Source of the DNA: a marine gamma proteobacterium HTCC2143
GTDB taxonomy: Bacteria; Pseudomonadota; Gammaproteobacteria; Pseudomonadales; Dasaniaceae
Assembly (NCBI GenBank): GCA_000169075.1
Contig: AAVT01000011.1
Location: 28,467 to 92,466 of the forward strand
Direction: 5' to 3'
DNA length: 64,000 nucleotides
Shown one piece after another: positions 45,716 to 55,637 of this stretch. The notes below the pieces were generated by a model. It saw only the letters and a program-made list of their open reading frames with translations. It ran no database searches and was not told the origin of the DNA. The position numbers were made by a program, and so were the translations under genes. The number at the start of each line of letters is the position of its first letter. Position 1 is the first letter of the stretch.

Positions 45716-46858
45716 ATGAACTTGGTAAAACAATGGATAACCGCTTTATCCTTAACGGCAATAGCTTTCACCGCGGTAGCCGACACCAGCAAACCCTCGG
45801 CCGCCGCCGTACAATTGATCGAGAATCTTTCATTGCGAGAGGGAAAAGTCACCAGTAGCGAACACCCGCGCTGGAAAAAGCCTCAGCAAATCGTTATTGC
45901 CATACCGGCAGCCTATAAGGCGCTGGCGCAACCGGTGATTGCCAACCTGCAACCGGTTGCTGGTGACATCCCGATCAAACTCTATATTCCTGAAGCGGGT
46001 AAGCCCACGCCGGACTATTTGAAACGTGCAGAAGTCGTGCTTGGGAGCTGTAACGGCGCGCTGCTCAAACAATTACCTGAATTGGTTTGGTTTCAAAATT
46101 TCAGCTCCGGCAGCGAGGAGTGCACCGCCACTGGCGGCGTCAAAGATGCTGACTTTATCTTAACAAACGCGCAACGACTGTCATCCCCTGCCATTGCCGA
46201 GCATGCAATCGCTATGATGATGTCGCTGGGCAGAGATTTATCGTACTACCAGCGCAACCAACTAGAGGGTAAATGGCAGCGCAACCCCGCTGGCAACGCC
46301 AATCGTGAAATCAGTGGCAAAACTATGCTAGTGCTCGGCTTAGGCGGTATAGGCACAGAGGTTGCAAGACGCGCTCACGGCCTGGGCATGAGAGTCATTG
46401 CAACGCGTAACTCCAGCCGCACGGGGCCTGACTATGTGGCTCAAGTTGGGTTGGCCAGCGAAATGAACGAGCTCGCCAAACAAGCGGATGTGGTGGTCAA
46501 TGCCCTACCTCTCACCGGCAGTACAGCCAATATCATCGACCAAGCCTTTTTCACCGCAATGAAAAAAGGCAGCTTCTATATTTCAGTGGGCCGCGGTAAG
46601 ACAACCGATCAAGATGCCTTGATGCAAGCGCTCAACAGCAAACATTTAGCCGGCGCAGGGCTTGATGTCACCGATCCCGAACCATTACCCAGTGATCATC
46701 CATTGTGGAAAACTCAAAACCTCATTATTACCCCACATTCGGCAGGTGCTTCGATGGCAGGGTTTCAGCGCGGCTTTATTCTTTATCAAGAAAACTTGCG
46801 GCGCTATCTGCAAGGAGAAAAACTGTTAAACGTGGTCAACATCGAAAGAGGTTATTGA
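45716..46858 (+). CDS. D-2-hydroxyacid dehydrogenase with apparent signal peptide
   Basis: The 380-residue protein has an N-terminal stretch MNLVKQWITALSLTAIAF followed by 'TAVADTS', which looks like a Sec signal with cleavage after AVA. The rest is a D-isomer 2-hydroxyacid dehydrogenase: Rossmann motif 'VLGLGGIGTEVARR', 'NALPLTGSTANIIDQ', 'VGRGKTTDQDAL', 'GAGLDVTDPEPLP' and the catalytic His in 'ITPHSAG'. GGAG precedes the ATG. NAD-dependent enzymes are normally cytoplasmic, so export would be unusual; the segment could instead be an uncleaved anchor. The reaction is probably reduction of a 2-keto acid. Confidence 0.85.
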   Translation: MNLVKQWITALSLTAIAFTAVADTSKPSAAAVQLIENLSLREGKVTSSEHPRWKKPQQIVIAIPAAYKALAQPVIANLQPVAGDIPIKLYIPEAGKPTPDYLKRAEVVLGSCNGALLKQLPELVWFQNFSSGSEECTATGGVKDADFILTNAQRLSSPAIAEHAIAMMMSLGRDLSYYQRNQLEGKWQRNPAGNANREISGKTMLVLGLGGIGTEVARRAHGLGMRVIATRNSSRTGPDYVAQVGLASEMNELAKQADVVVNALPLTGSTANIIDQAFFTAMKKGSFYISVGRGKTTDQDALMQALNSKHLAGAGLDVTDPEPLPSDHPLWKTQNLIITPHSAGASMAGFQRGFILYQENLRRYLQGEKLLNVVNIERGY

Positions 46859-47169
46859 CACGCTCCGTGCACCAAGAAAGATCCACACAACACTTGCTCA
46901 TAGGGCGCAGAAACCCCATGCAACCTATGAGTAGAACACAGTCAGCACCTCTTTTGATGACAACACAGTGTCGAAACCCCTTGACCATTCCCTTGACCGA
47001 TAAAACTAACCCCCATCGTTAGGCCATAGATGTAACCGTCATGCAGATAAGACCGCCACTATGTCTTACTCAGCTTTTGCTAACGAGTTTCAGAATACAT
47101 GCCATCGATGGGTGATTGCTGCCGCTGTACTTTGTTTGCCGAAAGATTCTAGTCAATGAAAATACATGA

Positions 47170-47439
47170 TTAATCGGCGATTCTTTTCGTCACCATGAAC
47201 GTCTGGCGATGCAATGTGAGGTGTTGCCCGATCCACGCTGGGCCATGCCCAAGCTTGTCCATATCAGCGGGTTTATACCTTCTTTTCATCACGTCTATCT
47301 GCGGCTGTGTTGCCAATGGCATATCGGTCGGGAAATATGAATCTTTCAGCTGCAAACTGCTAAGCACATAGATTGTCGAGGGACCCTCGATTCGAACCGC
47401 ATACACCATTCGAATATAACTACCCTTGTAATCAGCCAC
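47170..47439 (-). CDS. Hypothetical protein, doubtful
   Basis: A frame starting with GTG at 47439 codes for 89 residues with a balanced composition ('MVYAVRIEGPSTIYVLSSLQ', 'GPAWIGQHLTLHRQTFMVT'). A G-rich stretch (GGGGGG) stands in for the ribosome site. It is the longest open frame in the gap that does not overlap another gene. I do not recognise a family, and no neighbour suggests a role. Confidence 0.3.
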   Translation of the reverse strand: MADYKGSYIRMVYAVRIEGPSTIYVLSSLQLKDSYFPTDMPLATQPQIDVMKRRYKPADMDKLGHGPAWIGQHLTLHRQTFMVTKRIAD

Positions 47440-47641
47440 GACGCCCCCCGGAACCCACGTCTCTGTCAGAATGCCGTTTCGTTGTATTTAGCATCAAACA
47501 GAACGTTGTCTTGCGAGGAGATTCAATGCGGGAACCCCAACGACGTATACTCAGCCGCGACAATGCGGCTCGTTTATCAAACACAGCAGACCATGGGATT
47601 AAAAAATCCACCACTATCCTTCCTTCAACTAGTAATATTTT

Positions 47642-47653
47642 TTGCGAAAGCAA
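47642..47653. promoter_or_regulatory. Possible third TTGC-N4-GCAA operator half-site pair
   Basis: TTGC (47642-47645) and GCAA (47650-47653) are separated by GAAA. This resembles the two better palindromes downstream and the TGC-N3-4-GCA pattern of PhaR-type regulators. Confidence 0.3.
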
Positions 47654-47694
47654 CATAGAAAATTTTTAACTGATATATATCAATCTGTTAGGAT

Positions 47695-47711
47695 ATTTTG
47701 CATAGCAAAAT
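47695..47711. promoter_or_regulatory. Palindromic operator upstream of phasin promoter
   Basis: ATTTTGC-ATA-GCAAAAT is a perfect 7-bp palindrome, just upstream of the -35 box. It matches the TGC-N3-GCA type of site bound by PhaR polyhydroxyalkanoate repressors. Confidence 0.65.
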
Positions 47712-47717
47712 AACTGC

Positions 47718-47746
47718 TTGACAGAACCGCCCACCGAGCTTATTAT
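47718..47746 (+). promoter_or_regulatory. Strong sigma-70 promoter for the phasin gene
   Basis: A perfect -35 box TTGACA (47718-47723) is followed after 17 bases by TATTAT (47741-47746). Transcription would start near 47753, leaving a leader of about 155 bases before the phasin start at 47911. Confidence 0.75.
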
Positions 47747-47754
47747 ACACCTAC

Positions 47755-47771
47755 ATTTTGCACCGCAAAAG
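47755..47771. promoter_or_regulatory. Palindromic operator at the phasin transcription start
   Basis: ATTTTGC-ACC-GCAAAAG repeats the upstream palindrome, 60 bases away centre to centre. It covers the start of the transcript, a position suited to repression. Confidence 0.65.
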
Positions 47772-47910
47772 AATCAGGGCAATTGCTGTTCGTTTATTTA
47801 TAGGCGCAAATTAATAACCACAGCGGAGTTAGCTTCAATTGCCTAAGCCTTAGCGGCTGGCCTGCTTTTTGACGCTGCAGTAAACTCGACGCCCTTATTA
47901 GGAAAATGTC

Positions 47911-48219
47911 ATGTCAGAACTCGATAAAGTAAAAGCCATGCTGGAAAAAACTGTGGCATCGAACAGCAAAGCCTTTGAATTACAAACTAGTTTTTATCAA
48001 ACTTTTACCCGTCGTCAAACTGAAGCGTGGGCCCAATTAGCCGATGCCCGTATTGGTAGCTTGAAAGACATTGCTAGTAGCTCTTCCATTGAAGAAGCCT
48101 TGTCAAAAAACGGCGATTTTGAACGGCAAACCAAAGAGGGATTTGAAACATTACACCAAGCCAATGTTAAGGCTTTTGAAGAGTTCACCAGTTCGCTGAA
48201 AGATTTATACACCCGCTAG
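47911..48219 (+). CDS. Phasin family protein
   Basis: The 102-residue all-helical protein has phasin features: 'MSELDKVKAMLEKTVASNSKAFE', 'FYQTFTRRQTEAWAQLADARIGSLKDI' and a C-terminal amphipathic helix. Phasins coat polyhydroxyalkanoate granules and control their size. AGGA precedes the ATG. A strong promoter with two PhaR-like operators lies upstream and a strong terminator follows, so it is a single-gene unit. No PHA synthase or PhaR gene lies in the window. Confidence 0.87.
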   Translation: MSELDKVKAMLEKTVASNSKAFELQTSFYQTFTRRQTEAWAQLADARIGSLKDIASSSSIEEALSKNGDFERQTKEGFETLHQANVKAFEEFTSSLKDLYTR

Positions 48220-48258
48220 GTCTCACCGTTAACAAACACGGATTTGCCGTGCTTCCGA

Positions 48259-48291
48259 CCGCGCTAAGGCTTACTTTGCGCGGTTTTTTTT
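48259..48291 (+). terminator. Rho-independent terminator after the phasin gene
   Basis: CCGCGC (48259-48264) pairs with GCGCGG (48278-48283), extended by an inner AAG/CTT. Eight T residues (48284-48291) follow. Confidence 0.9.
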
Positions 48292-48395
48292 ACCCAAAAA
48301 TTGACACCAATCAATGAAGCGATCTCGCTTTCATCGACGACCTTGAGTTAAACTATTTAGTGACAAGTTAATTTGACGGCTTTCTGGAGATTTTA

Positions 48396-49277
48396 ATGAA
48401 GGACTTATTAGTCATTGCTGATAAAGCTGGCGGAAGCAATAGTGCGCTTAAGCGGGCCCAAGTGATACAACGCCTCACTGGCGCGACGATCACCCTGGTG
48501 GGCTTTTGTTACGCCAATCCGGAACACCTTGAAGACCTCAGTTCAAAAAAATTGAGCCGTAATGGCCTTGAAAAAAAGCTACTCGGTCTACGGAAGGCTG
48601 AGCTAGAAGCATTGACCACCAAGCTCAGCATCGACACTAACAAGTTATCGATAAAGCCTATGTGGGGAAAACATATTGCCCCAGCCATAACAGCCTATTG
48701 CAGAGCAAAACCGGTCGCCATGGTCATCAAATCAGGTAATCATAGTGGATCCCTACTTTACACGTCGACCGACTGGCAACTCATTCGAGAGTGCTTAGCA
48801 CCGGTACTAATTACGACTAACAAACAGTGGAAAACAAAAACCAATATCGTTGCCGCGTTAGATTTTTCAAGTCGCGCTAAATCGAAGATGAAATTAAATC
48901 ACACGGTTATCCAGCAAGCAAAAAACCTCGCAACCGTCTTGGGGGAACGCGTACATGTTGCCTTTGCACTGAAAGTACCACAGCCGTTAATCGACATGGA
49001 CTTAATTGACGCTAGCAAATATGTCAAAGAGAAACGCCAACAACTAGAACCAGTCATCGAAGCGTTTTGCGCCCAGTATGATATTGATCGCGATCATCTC
49101 CATGTAAAACGCGGAGACCCTGTCAAAATAATCCCCAGCATCGCTAACCGTTTAAAAGCGGACATCGTTGTAACTGGTACTGTCGGCCGCAAAGGCCTTA
49201 GCGGAAAAGTGATCGGCAACACCGCAGAGTCTATGATTGGCCAGTTGCGAACCGACATTATGGCGGTAAAACTGTAA
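48396..49277 (+). CDS. Tandem universal stress protein
   Basis: The 293-residue protein contains two UspA domains (about 1-145 and 150-293). The second keeps the ATP-binding motif 'GTVGRKGLSGKVIGNTAE'. The first lacks it ('KSGNHSGSLLYTSTDWQLI'). This UspE-like double form is usual in gammaproteobacteria and takes part in stress survival. GGAG precedes the start. It has its own gap after the phasin terminator and ends convergently with the ribosomal operon. Confidence 0.88.
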   Translation: MKDLLVIADKAGGSNSALKRAQVIQRLTGATITLVGFCYANPEHLEDLSSKKLSRNGLEKKLLGLRKAELEALTTKLSIDTNKLSIKPMWGKHIAPAITAYCRAKPVAMVIKSGNHSGSLLYTSTDWQLIRECLAPVLITTNKQWKTKTNIVAALDFSSRAKSKMKLNHTVIQQAKNLATVLGERVHVAFALKVPQPLIDMDLIDASKYVKEKRQQLEPVIEAFCAQYDIDRDHLHVKRGDPVKIIPSIANRLKADIVVTGTVGRKGLSGKVIGNTAESMIGQLRTDIMAVKL

Positions 49278-49595
49278 TCGAGTATCTTACGGAATTATAA
49301 AAAGAGAGTTGCAGGGAAGACAGCATCCATTGCTATTGTGTTACATCCTGTACACACGATCGTTCTTGATACGCTTCCCTGCATAGTGTTCATCCTGAAC
49401 ACCTAATCGAATATACGCCGATAAAACCGAATTGCAACGCCTTTTTTAGCTCTATTAAGGGCCTAGTCCAGTGAACTGTCACTGGCAACAGCATGCTCTT
49501 CCCCAATCATCAGCCGTATAACATACCAACAGCGTACAAAAAAGCCGGGCAATTACCCGGCTTTTTTGTACGCTGCTTGTTACATAGACAATAAC
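49278..49595. other. Convergent gap between universal stress protein and rplQ
   Basis: This gap holds nested inverted repeats (GCAGGGAAG at 49311-49319 with CTTCCCTGC at 49374-49382, and GTGTTC/GAACAC at 49386-49402) and the perfect 19-bp terminator at 49531-49574. No open frame of interest is present. The structured part could be a 3' untranslated region or a small RNA. Confidence 0.5.
49531..49574. terminator. Bidirectional rho-independent terminator for alpha operon and usp
   Basis: A perfect 19-bp stem (49531-49549 with 49556-49574) has a GCCGGG core, a 6-base loop and six A and six T residues flanking the core. It can therefore terminate transcription from both strands. Confidence 0.95.
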
Positions 49596-49988
49596 TTAAT
49601 CTTCGTCAGCTTCAACTACCTCAGCATCTACAGGCCGATCAACCAATTCAACGTAAGCCATTGGCGCTTTATCACCTGTACGAAAACCAGCTTTCAGTAT
49701 TCTAATATAGCCACCTGGACGCTCAAGATAACGCGGACCTAGCTCGGTAAACAATTTACCGACAACGTCTTTATCACGAGTCCGATCGAACGCCAGTCGC
49801 CGATTGGCAACTGAATCGTTTTTACTTAACGTAATGATCGGTTCCGCGAAGCGACGTAATTCTTTCGCTTTAGGCAGGGTAGTTTTTATCAACTCGTGCT
49901 CAACTAAAGAGTTCGTCATATTTCTAAACATCGCTTTACGATGAGAACTATTACGATTTAGCTGGCGGCCACTGTGGCGATGACGCAT
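49596..49988 (-). CDS. rplQ: 50S ribosomal protein L17
   Basis: The 130-residue protein starts '[20 protein letters not shown]' and has '[23 protein letters not shown]' and '[24 protein letters not shown]', the L17 signature. It is the last gene of the alpha operon, followed by the terminator. The C-terminus has a short acidic tail. Confidence 0.98.
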   Translation of the reverse strand: MRHRHSGRQLNRNSSHRKAMFRNMTNSLVEHELIKTTLPKAKELRRFAEPIITLSKNDSVANRRLAFDRTRDKDVVGKLFTELGPRYLERPGGYIRILKAGFRTGDKAPMAYVELVDRPVDAEVVEADED

Positions 49989-50057
49989 GACTGTAATTCC
50001 TATTTCTTGTGGACCGACTCAAAATTCGATCCAACGAGTTCTTTTTAGACGTCGACG

Positions 50058-51062
50058 CTAAGAAGCGAGCACTTTGTCGTCATTTTTTAAGCTGGCTGGT
50101 GGCCAATTGTCTAGGCGCAAGCCCAACGACAATCCCCGCGACGCCAGTACGTCTTTAATTTCTGTCAGTGACTTCTTGCCCAAATTAGGAGTTTTCAATA
50201 ACTCAACTTCGGTACGTTGAACCAAATCACCGATGTAGTATATGTTCTCCGCCTTCAAACAGTTCGCAGATCTAACCGTCAACTCAAGATCATCAACAGG
50301 GCGCAACAGAATAGGATCGACTTCGTCTTCCTCTTCTTCTGGCTCTGCTTCTTTCTCGCTTTCAAGGTCAACGAACACAGACAACTGCTGCTGAAGGATA
50401 GTCGCCGCTCGACGAATCGCCTCTTCTGGGTCTATCGTTCCATTCGTCTCTAGATCTAACACCAACTTATCCAAATCTGTACGCTGCTCTACTCGAGCGC
50501 TCTCGACGACATAGGCAACTCGGTGCACTGGACTGAAAGAAGCGTCCAACTGCAAGCGACCAATACTACGAGTCTCTTCGTCATCGCTCTGGCGCGCGTC
50601 AGCGGGCACATAACCACGACCACGACCGATAGTGAGCGTCATATTAAGCGAACCCGCCTCATTCAAGGTAGCAATAAGATGGTCAGGATTGGAGATTTCA
50701 ATATCATGATCGACTTGAATATCACCAGCAGTTACAGGTCCAGCACCACTCTTGCTCAAGGTCAACACGGCTTCGTCCTTACCGTGCATCAGTATCGAGA
50801 CTCCCTTTAAGTTCAGTAAGATCTCAATGACATCTTCCTGAACGCCTTCAATCGCACTGTACTCGTGTAACACGCCGTCGATTGCAACTTCAGTAACAGC
50901 GCAACCAGGCATAGAAGACAACAGGATACGACGCAATGCGTTACCCAAGGTATGTCCAAAGCCGCGCTCTAGTGGCTCAAGCGTTACCTTGGCACGCGTT
51001 GAACTTACTTCGTCTACATCGATAACGCGTGGCGTTAAAAATTCATTCACTGCACTTTGCAT
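50058..51062 (-). CDS. rpoA: DNA-directed RNA polymerase alpha subunit
   Basis: The 334-residue subunit has the N-terminal assembly domain ('[21 protein letters not shown]', '[22 protein letters not shown]'), an acidic linker rich in glutamate (about 235-248) and the C-terminal DNA- and activator-binding domain ('[16 protein letters not shown]', '[15 protein letters not shown]', '[13 protein letters not shown]'). It scaffolds RNA polymerase and contacts upstream promoter elements. It lies between rpsD and rplQ, the standard place. Confidence 0.99.
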   Translation of the reverse strand: MQSAVNEFLTPRVIDVDEVSSTRAKVTLEPLERGFGHTLGNALRRILLSSMPGCAVTEVAIDGVLHEYSAIEGVQEDVIEILLNLKGVSILMHGKDEAVLTLSKSGAGPVTAGDIQVDHDIEISNPDHLIATLNEAGSLNMTLTIGRGRGYVPADARQSDDEETRSIGRLQLDASFSPVHRVAYVVESARVEQRTDLDKLVLDLETNGTIDPEEAIRRAATILQQQLSVFVDLESEKEAEPEEEEDEVDPILLRPVDDLELTVRSANCLKAENIYYIGDLVQRTEVELLKTPNLGKKSLTEIKDVLASRGLSLGLRLDNWPPASLKNDDKVLAS

Positions 51063-51126
51063 ATGGGCACCTGTGTAGTATTAGTCATTCGGATTGGAGA
51101 AACGTACCAAGCAATCGGTAAACCGA

Positions 51127-51747
51127 TTACTTCGAGTACAGCTCAACAATCAAACTTTCATTAATCTCTGAAGAAAGATCAGCACGGTCTGGCTTAGCCT
51201 TGTAGGTGCCTTCCATGTTACTGACGTTGACTTCAATCCACTCGGCATCGCCACGCTGAGCCGCAAGCTCGATAGCCTGCTTAACACGCAATTGGCTTTT
51301 CGCCTTTTCGCGAACAGACACTTTGTCTCCAGCTTTGACCTGATAGGACGCAATATTGACGACCTTGTCATTTATCAGAATAGACTTGTGAGCAACCAGC
51401 TGCCGCGATTCAGCGCGAGTTGAGCCAAAGCCCATGCGATAAACAACATTATCCAGACGACTTTCAAGCAATTGCAGTAAGTTCTCACCTGTTGCGCCTT
51501 TCAGGCGAGCAGCTTCTTTATAATAGTTGCGAAACTGCTTTTCTAGAACGCCATATATCCGACGAACCTTCTGCTTTTCGCGCAGCTGCACACCATAATC
51601 CGACAAGCGACCACGACGAGCACCATGAACACCGGGAGGGGCTTCTGCTTTACATTTTGAATCCAGAGGGCGAACACCGCTCTTCAAGAACAGGTCTGTT
51701 CCTTCTCTTCTGGACAGCTTACATGTTGGGCCTAAATACCTAGCCAT
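51127..51747 (-). CDS. rpsD: 30S ribosomal protein S4
   Basis: The 206-residue protein starts '[21 protein letters not shown]' and has the S4 RNA-binding fold ('[27 protein letters not shown]'). It helps start 30S assembly and, in enterics, represses its own operon by binding a pseudoknot before rpsM. Confidence 0.99.
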   Translation of the reverse strand: MARYLGPTCKLSRREGTDLFLKSGVRPLDSKCKAEAPPGVHGARRGRLSDYGVQLREKQKVRRIYGVLEKQFRNYYKEAARLKGATGENLLQLLESRLDNVVYRMGFGSTRAESRQLVAHKSILINDKVVNIASYQVKAGDKVSVREKAKSQLRVKQAIELAAQRGDAEWIEVNVSNMEGTYKAKPDRADLSSEINESLIVELYSK

Positions 51748-51768
51748 GTTTGTATTCCTGTAACTTGA

Positions 51769-52158
51769 TTAAACGCGACGTTTCTTGGGAGGACGGCAGC
51801 CATTGTGTGGAATTGGCGTTACGTCATTAATGCTACCTATCTTGTACCCTGCATTATTAAGTGCACGTACGGCAGACTCTCGACCTGGACCTGGGCCCTT
51901 AACTTCAACGTCGAGATTTTTTAGACCATATTCCTGGGCTGCTATACCAGCACGCTCAGCAGCCACCTGGGCAGCGAAAGGCGTACTTTTACGAGACCCA
52001 CGGAAACCAGACCCGCCCGCAGTCGCCCAACTAAGAGCGTTACCCTGACGGTCAGTTATAGTAATTATGGTGTTATTAAAAGACGCATGAATGTGCGCAA
52101 TGCCATCCACAACGGTCTTTTTGACCTTTTTACGAGCCGGCTTATTATCTTTAGCCAT
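51769..52158 (-). CDS. rpsK: 30S ribosomal protein S11
   Basis: The 129-residue protein has '[21 protein letters not shown]', '[19 protein letters not shown]' and ends '[19 protein letters not shown]', the S11 signature. It sits in the platform of the small subunit. It lies between rpsM and rpsD. Confidence 0.99.
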   Translation of the reverse strand: MAKDNKPARKKVKKTVVDGIAHIHASFNNTIITITDRQGNALSWATAGGSGFRGSRKSTPFAAQVAAERAGIAAQEYGLKNLDVEVKGPGPGRESAVRALNNAGYKIGSINDVTPIPHNGCRPPKKRRV

Positions 52159-52266
52159 GATGTTCCTACTCTAATATCAGCACTACAAAAAGTGATGTAG
52201 CTACACTAAAGCAAGTATGAATACTCACTTAAATTCTCTTTACCTTGCACTACCACATCTCAAAAA

Positions 52267-52623
52267 TTATTTGCGAATTGGCTTACGAGGTCCTTTACGG
52301 GTTCTTGCATTGGTTTTAGTACGCTGGCCACGAAGCGGTAAATTTCTACGGTGCCTTAAACCACGGTAACACCCTAGGTCCAACAACCGCTTAATGTTCA
52401 TCGATACTTGACGACGAAGATCACCTTCAACGCTCATTTTACCAATCTCCGAGCGCAACGAATCTAACTGCTCTTCGTTTAATGCCCCGATTTTAATGTC
52501 TTCAGCAACTCCGGTAGCAGCGCATAACTGCTTGGCTGAAGGGCGACCAATACCATAGATATAGGTCAACGATATCACCGCATGTTTGTGATCCGGGATG
52601 TTGACACCAGCTATACGAGCCAT
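52267..52623 (-). CDS. rpsM: 30S ribosomal protein S13
   Basis: The 118-residue protein starts '[26 protein letters not shown]' and ends with a basic tail ('[19 protein letters not shown]'). It contacts tRNA and the large subunit in the head of the 30S. It is the first gene of the alpha operon; GGAG precedes the ATG. Confidence 0.99.
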   Translation of the reverse strand: MARIAGVNIPDHKHAVISLTYIYGIGRPSAKQLCAATGVAEDIKIGALNEEQLDSLRSEIGKMSVEGDLRRQVSMNIKRLLDLGCYRGLRHRRNLPLRGQRTKTNARTRKGPRKPIRK

Positions 52624-52881
52624 CCAAATTACTCCAAAACTTTCGTTTGCTTATCACTTGAAGCTTATTTACTCCAAGGACTTAACATTAAATTCAGCAA
52701 TCCAAGCGTGATTCTTCTACTTCATAGTTAACACTAAGAAGGAGCCACTTTTGCGCATCTTCCTACTGCAGCGAATAAAACACGCTGGTAGGCCTGTGTT
52801 CAAAAGGCGCGGTAGTTTACCGCTGGACTACTAGAAAATCAACCTGAAGTTGAACACTAAAACCAGGCTCAATAACCTGAC
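52624..52881 (-). promoter_or_regulatory. Alpha-operon leader region
   Basis: The 258-bp gap upstream of rpsM is the longest among the minus-strand ribosomal genes. It contains a GCGGTA-GTT-TACCGC hairpin (52809-52823). In enteric bacteria this position carries the alpha promoter and the S4-binding pseudoknot. No such fold could be proven by eye. Confidence 0.35.
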
Positions 52882-52998
52882 TTAACCCTGTCGCTGCTTA
52901 TGACGGGGCTCAGAGTTACAAATAACCCGAACCACACCCTTGCGACGAACAACTTTACAGTTGCGACAGATTTTTTTAACAGAAGCACGAACTTTCAT
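52882..52998 (-). CDS. rpmJ: 50S ribosomal protein L36
   Basis: A 38-codon frame reads [19 protein letters not shown] and ends '[11 protein letters not shown]'. Cys11, Cys14, Cys27 and His33 form the zinc ribbon, so this is the zinc-binding form of L36. It lies between secY and rpsM, the normal place. Confidence 0.97.
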   Translation of the reverse strand: MKVRASVKKICRNCKVVRRKGVVRVICNSEPRHKQRQG

Positions 52999-53092
52999 TT
53001 CACTTCCCCACTCTTTCCTAAAACTTTACAAAAACTACCAGCTCACCACATTAATCAGCGAACCGACTACTCGAACACTGACCGAGACAGAC

Positions 53093-54418
53093 TTAACCGC
53101 CGCGACCCTTACCATAACCTTTCAAATTGGCCTTCTTCATCATGCCTTCATATTGATGAGACATGAGATGCGATTGGACCTGAGACATAAAGTCCATCAC
53201 CACCACGACCACAATCAATAATGACGTACCGCCGAGATAAAAAGGAACATTCCACATCACCACCAGAAACTGTGGCAGCAAACAGACCATTGCGATGTAT
53301 AAAGAACCAAACATCGTTAAACGCGTCATCACGTTATCAATATAATTTGCCGTCTGATCACCAGGACGAATACCCGGAAGAAATGCTCCAGACCGCTTCA
53401 GATTGTCCGCCATCTCTTTCGGATTAAACATCAAAGCCGTGTAGAAGAAGCAGAAAAACACAATTAGCATTGTAAACAACAAAATATTAAGTGGCTGCCC
53501 CGGCCCAATAGCCAAAGACACTTCTTGCAACCATTCCATACCTTCGCTTTGACCAAACCACTGCGCGATGGATGCAGGAAAAAGCAACAGCGAACTGGCA
53601 AAGATCGCCGGGATAACGCCGGCCATGTTAACTTTCATCGGCAAATGGCTCTGCTGACCCTGAGTAACCTTGTTACCCTGCTGGCGCTTAGCATAATTGA
53701 CCGTTATACGACGCTGACCCCGCTCTATAAATACCACGAGATAAATAACGGCTACCGCGAGCGTCAAAATCAACAGCAAAATAAGGATGTTGATCTCACC
53801 CTGCCTCGCCTGCTCAATTGACTGCCCGATTGCCGAAGGTAAACCAGCAACAATACCAGCGAAAATAAGCAGCGAAATACCATTACCTATACCACGTTCC
53901 GTTACCTGCTCTCCTAACCACATCATGAAGACGGCGCCAGTTACCAGAGAAACAACCGCGGTAAAGTAAAAGGTAATGCCGACGCTGTAAGCCATACCGG
54001 AATTTGCCAAGCCGACAACCATGCCCGTACCTTGGACAGTAGCAAGAACAACAGTGAGATAGCGCGTGTACTGGCTAATCTTACGCCTGCCAGCCTCACC
54101 TTCTTTTTTCAACGCCTCCAATTGCGGACTTACCGCAGACATCAACTGCATAATAATCGAGGCAGAGATATACGGCATGATACCCAATGCCAAAATACTC
54201 ATACGCTCAAGAGCACCACCAGAAAACATGTTGAACAGGCCAAGCACAGTGCCCTGACTCTGGTCAAACATCGCTGCTATTTGATCAGGATTCATCCCAG
54301 GAACAGGAATATGTGTACCAATCCGATAAATAATTATCGCTAACAATACAAAACGAAGGCGAGCCATAAGCTCGCCCAGTCCGTTTTGTTTGCCACCTGC
54401 CTGCAGCGCTTTATTCAT
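53093..54418 (-). CDS. secY: Protein translocase subunit SecY
   Basis: The 441-residue protein has ten membrane segments and the SecY motifs '[13 protein letters not shown]', '[16 protein letters not shown]', '[16 protein letters not shown]' and '[21 protein letters not shown]'. It forms the Sec channel in the inner membrane. It begins directly after rplO (stop at 54419) in the spc operon. Confidence 0.99.
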   Translation of the reverse strand: MNKALQAGGKQNGLGELMARLRFVLLAIIIYRIGTHIPVPGMNPDQIAAMFDQSQGTVLGLFNMFSGGALERMSILALGIMPYISASIIMQLMSAVSPQLEALKKEGEAGRRKISQYTRYLTVVLATVQGTGMVVGLANSGMAYSVGITFYFTAVVSLVTGAVFMMWLGEQVTERGIGNGISLLIFAGIVAGLPSAIGQSIEQARQGEINILILLLILTLAVAVIYLVVFIERGQRRITVNYAKRQQGNKVTQGQQSHLPMKVNMAGVIPAIFASSLLLFPASIAQWFGQSEGMEWLQEVSLAIGPGQPLNILLFTMLIVFFCFFYTALMFNPKEMADNLKRSGAFLPGIRPGDQTANYIDNVMTRLTMFGSLYIAMVCLLPQFLVVMWNVPFYLGGTSLLIVVVVVMDFMSQVQSHLMSHQYEGMMKKANLKGYGKGRGG

Positions 54419-54865
54419 CTATTCTTCGACCTTGCCACCAGCTTTTTCAATAGCCTCTCGAGCGCCTTTAGTAACCGCAAGACCTTGAATTGTGAAGGCC
54501 TTCGTTACGTCACCCGACAAGAAGACCTTTGCCCGCTCTATGTGCGTGCCGACCAAGTCAGCTCGCTTCAGCGCGTCAAGGTCTATAACACCATCAATGA
54601 CTGCAGCCAATTCACTTGTGCGTACTTGCGCAGTGACCCGCGAAATACGAGATGTAAAACCGTATTTAGGCAGACGCTTTTGCATAGGCATCTGACCACC
54701 CTCAAAACCGGGCCGAACGTTACCACCACTACGAGCCTTTTGCCCTTTATGGCCACGACCGCCAGTTTTACCAGAGCCGCTACCGATACCACGACCGACA
54801 CGTTTGGAGCTATGCTTGTGACCAGGTGCTGGACTTAGCGTATTTAGGCGCATTTCGTCAGACAT
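54419..54865 (-). CDS. rplO: 50S ribosomal protein L15
   Basis: The 148-residue protein has the glycine-rich L15 N-terminus ('[20 protein letters not shown]', '[17 protein letters not shown]') and '[18 protein letters not shown]'. It is a late-assembly protein of the large subunit. The gene is two bases after rpmD. Confidence 0.99.
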   Translation of the reverse strand: MSDEMRLNTLSPAPGHKHSSKRVGRGIGSGSGKTGGRGHKGQKARSGGNVRPGFEGGQMPMQKRLPKYGFTSRISRVTAQVRTSELAAVIDGVIDLDALKRADLVGTHIERAKVFLSGDVTKAFTIQGLAVTKGAREAIEKAGGKVEE

Positions 54866-54867
54866 GA

Positions 54868-55050
54868 TTATTCCTCGACTCTTATCAAATAGCTGACTTG
54901 ATTAATCATGCCCCGAACTGAAGGTGTATCTTCAACTTCGACCGTATGATTGATGCGGCGTAAACCCAAACCGGCAACTGAAGCCCTATGGGCTTTCAAT
55001 CGCCCGTTAGCACTACGAAGCAGTGTTACTTTGACTGTTTTCTTGGCCAT
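54868..55050 (-). CDS. rpmD: 50S ribosomal protein L30
   Basis: The 60-residue protein reads '[20 protein letters not shown]' and '[20 protein letters not shown]', typical of bacterial L30. It follows rpsE. Confidence 0.98.
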   Translation of the reverse strand: MAKKTVKVTLLRSANGRLKAHRASVAGLGLRRINHTVEVEDTPSVRGMINQVSYLIRVEE

Positions 55051-55099
55051 TTCTACAACCTTGATACTACGCAGCGCACTGTGACAGCGCGCTACCTAC

Positions 55100-55612
55100 T
55101 TAATTTAAAATCTCTTCTACCGTTTTACCGCGGCGATTAGCCACCTGCTCAGGAGAAGCCATCGTCTCCAGCGCTTTGAACGTTGCTCTAACAACGTTAA
55201 CGGGGTTAGTAGATCCGTAACACTTAGCCAGTACGTTGTGGACACCAGCCAATTCTAATACTGCTCGCATTGCACCACCAGCGATTACGCCAGTACCTTG
55301 TGATGCGGGCTGCATATAGATATTTGATGCGCCATGGTTAGCCTTAATAGCGTACTGAATTGTATCGCCATTCAAGTCAACGGTGATCATATTGCGACGC
55401 GCTGCTTCCATCGCCTTCTGAATAGCTACCGGGACTTCGCGCGCTTTACCGCGACCAAATCCCACTTTGCCGTTACCGTCACCAACAACAGTCAGTGCAG
55501 TGAAGCCGAAAATACGACCACCTTTTACTACTTTAGCAACACGGTTGACCTGTACCAGCTTTTCTTGCAAGCCTTCAGAATCGTCCTGCTTTTTTGAATC
55601 ATTAAATGCCAT
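55100..55612 (-). CDS. rpsE: 30S ribosomal protein S5
   Basis: The 170-residue protein has the double-stranded RNA-binding motif '[19 protein letters not shown]' and '[25 protein letters not shown]', then the S5 C-terminal fold. It contributes to decoding accuracy at the mRNA entry site. Confidence 0.99.
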   Translation of the reverse strand: MAFNDSKKQDDSEGLQEKLVQVNRVAKVVKGGRIFGFTALTVVGDGNGKVGFGRGKAREVPVAIQKAMEAARRNMITVDLNGDTIQYAIKANHGASNIYMQPASQGTGVIAGGAMRAVLELAGVHNVLAKCYGSTNPVNVVRATFKALETMASPEQVANRRGKTVEEILN

Positions 55613-55637
55613 CGTTCAAAACCTTGACTTTGAATCG

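Larger units (their letters stand above)
46859..47910. other. 1-kb mostly non-coding region upstream of the phasin gene
   Basis: It contains an inverted repeat CTCATAGG/CCTATGAG (46897-46931), a doubtful short minus-strand frame (47170-47439) and, from 47642, the phasin promoter and operator-like palindromes. No RNA gene or mobile element is visible in the rest. Confidence 0.5.

Noticed and set aside
47370..47410. tRNA T-arm-like GGTTCGAATC on the minus strand
   Set aside because: The flanking bases do not pair as a T stem and no acceptor or anticodon arm is present.
47432..47656. 74-codon minus-strand frame upstream of the hypothetical gene
   Set aside because: It overlaps the operator region, has an arginine-rich random composition and lacks a ribosome site.
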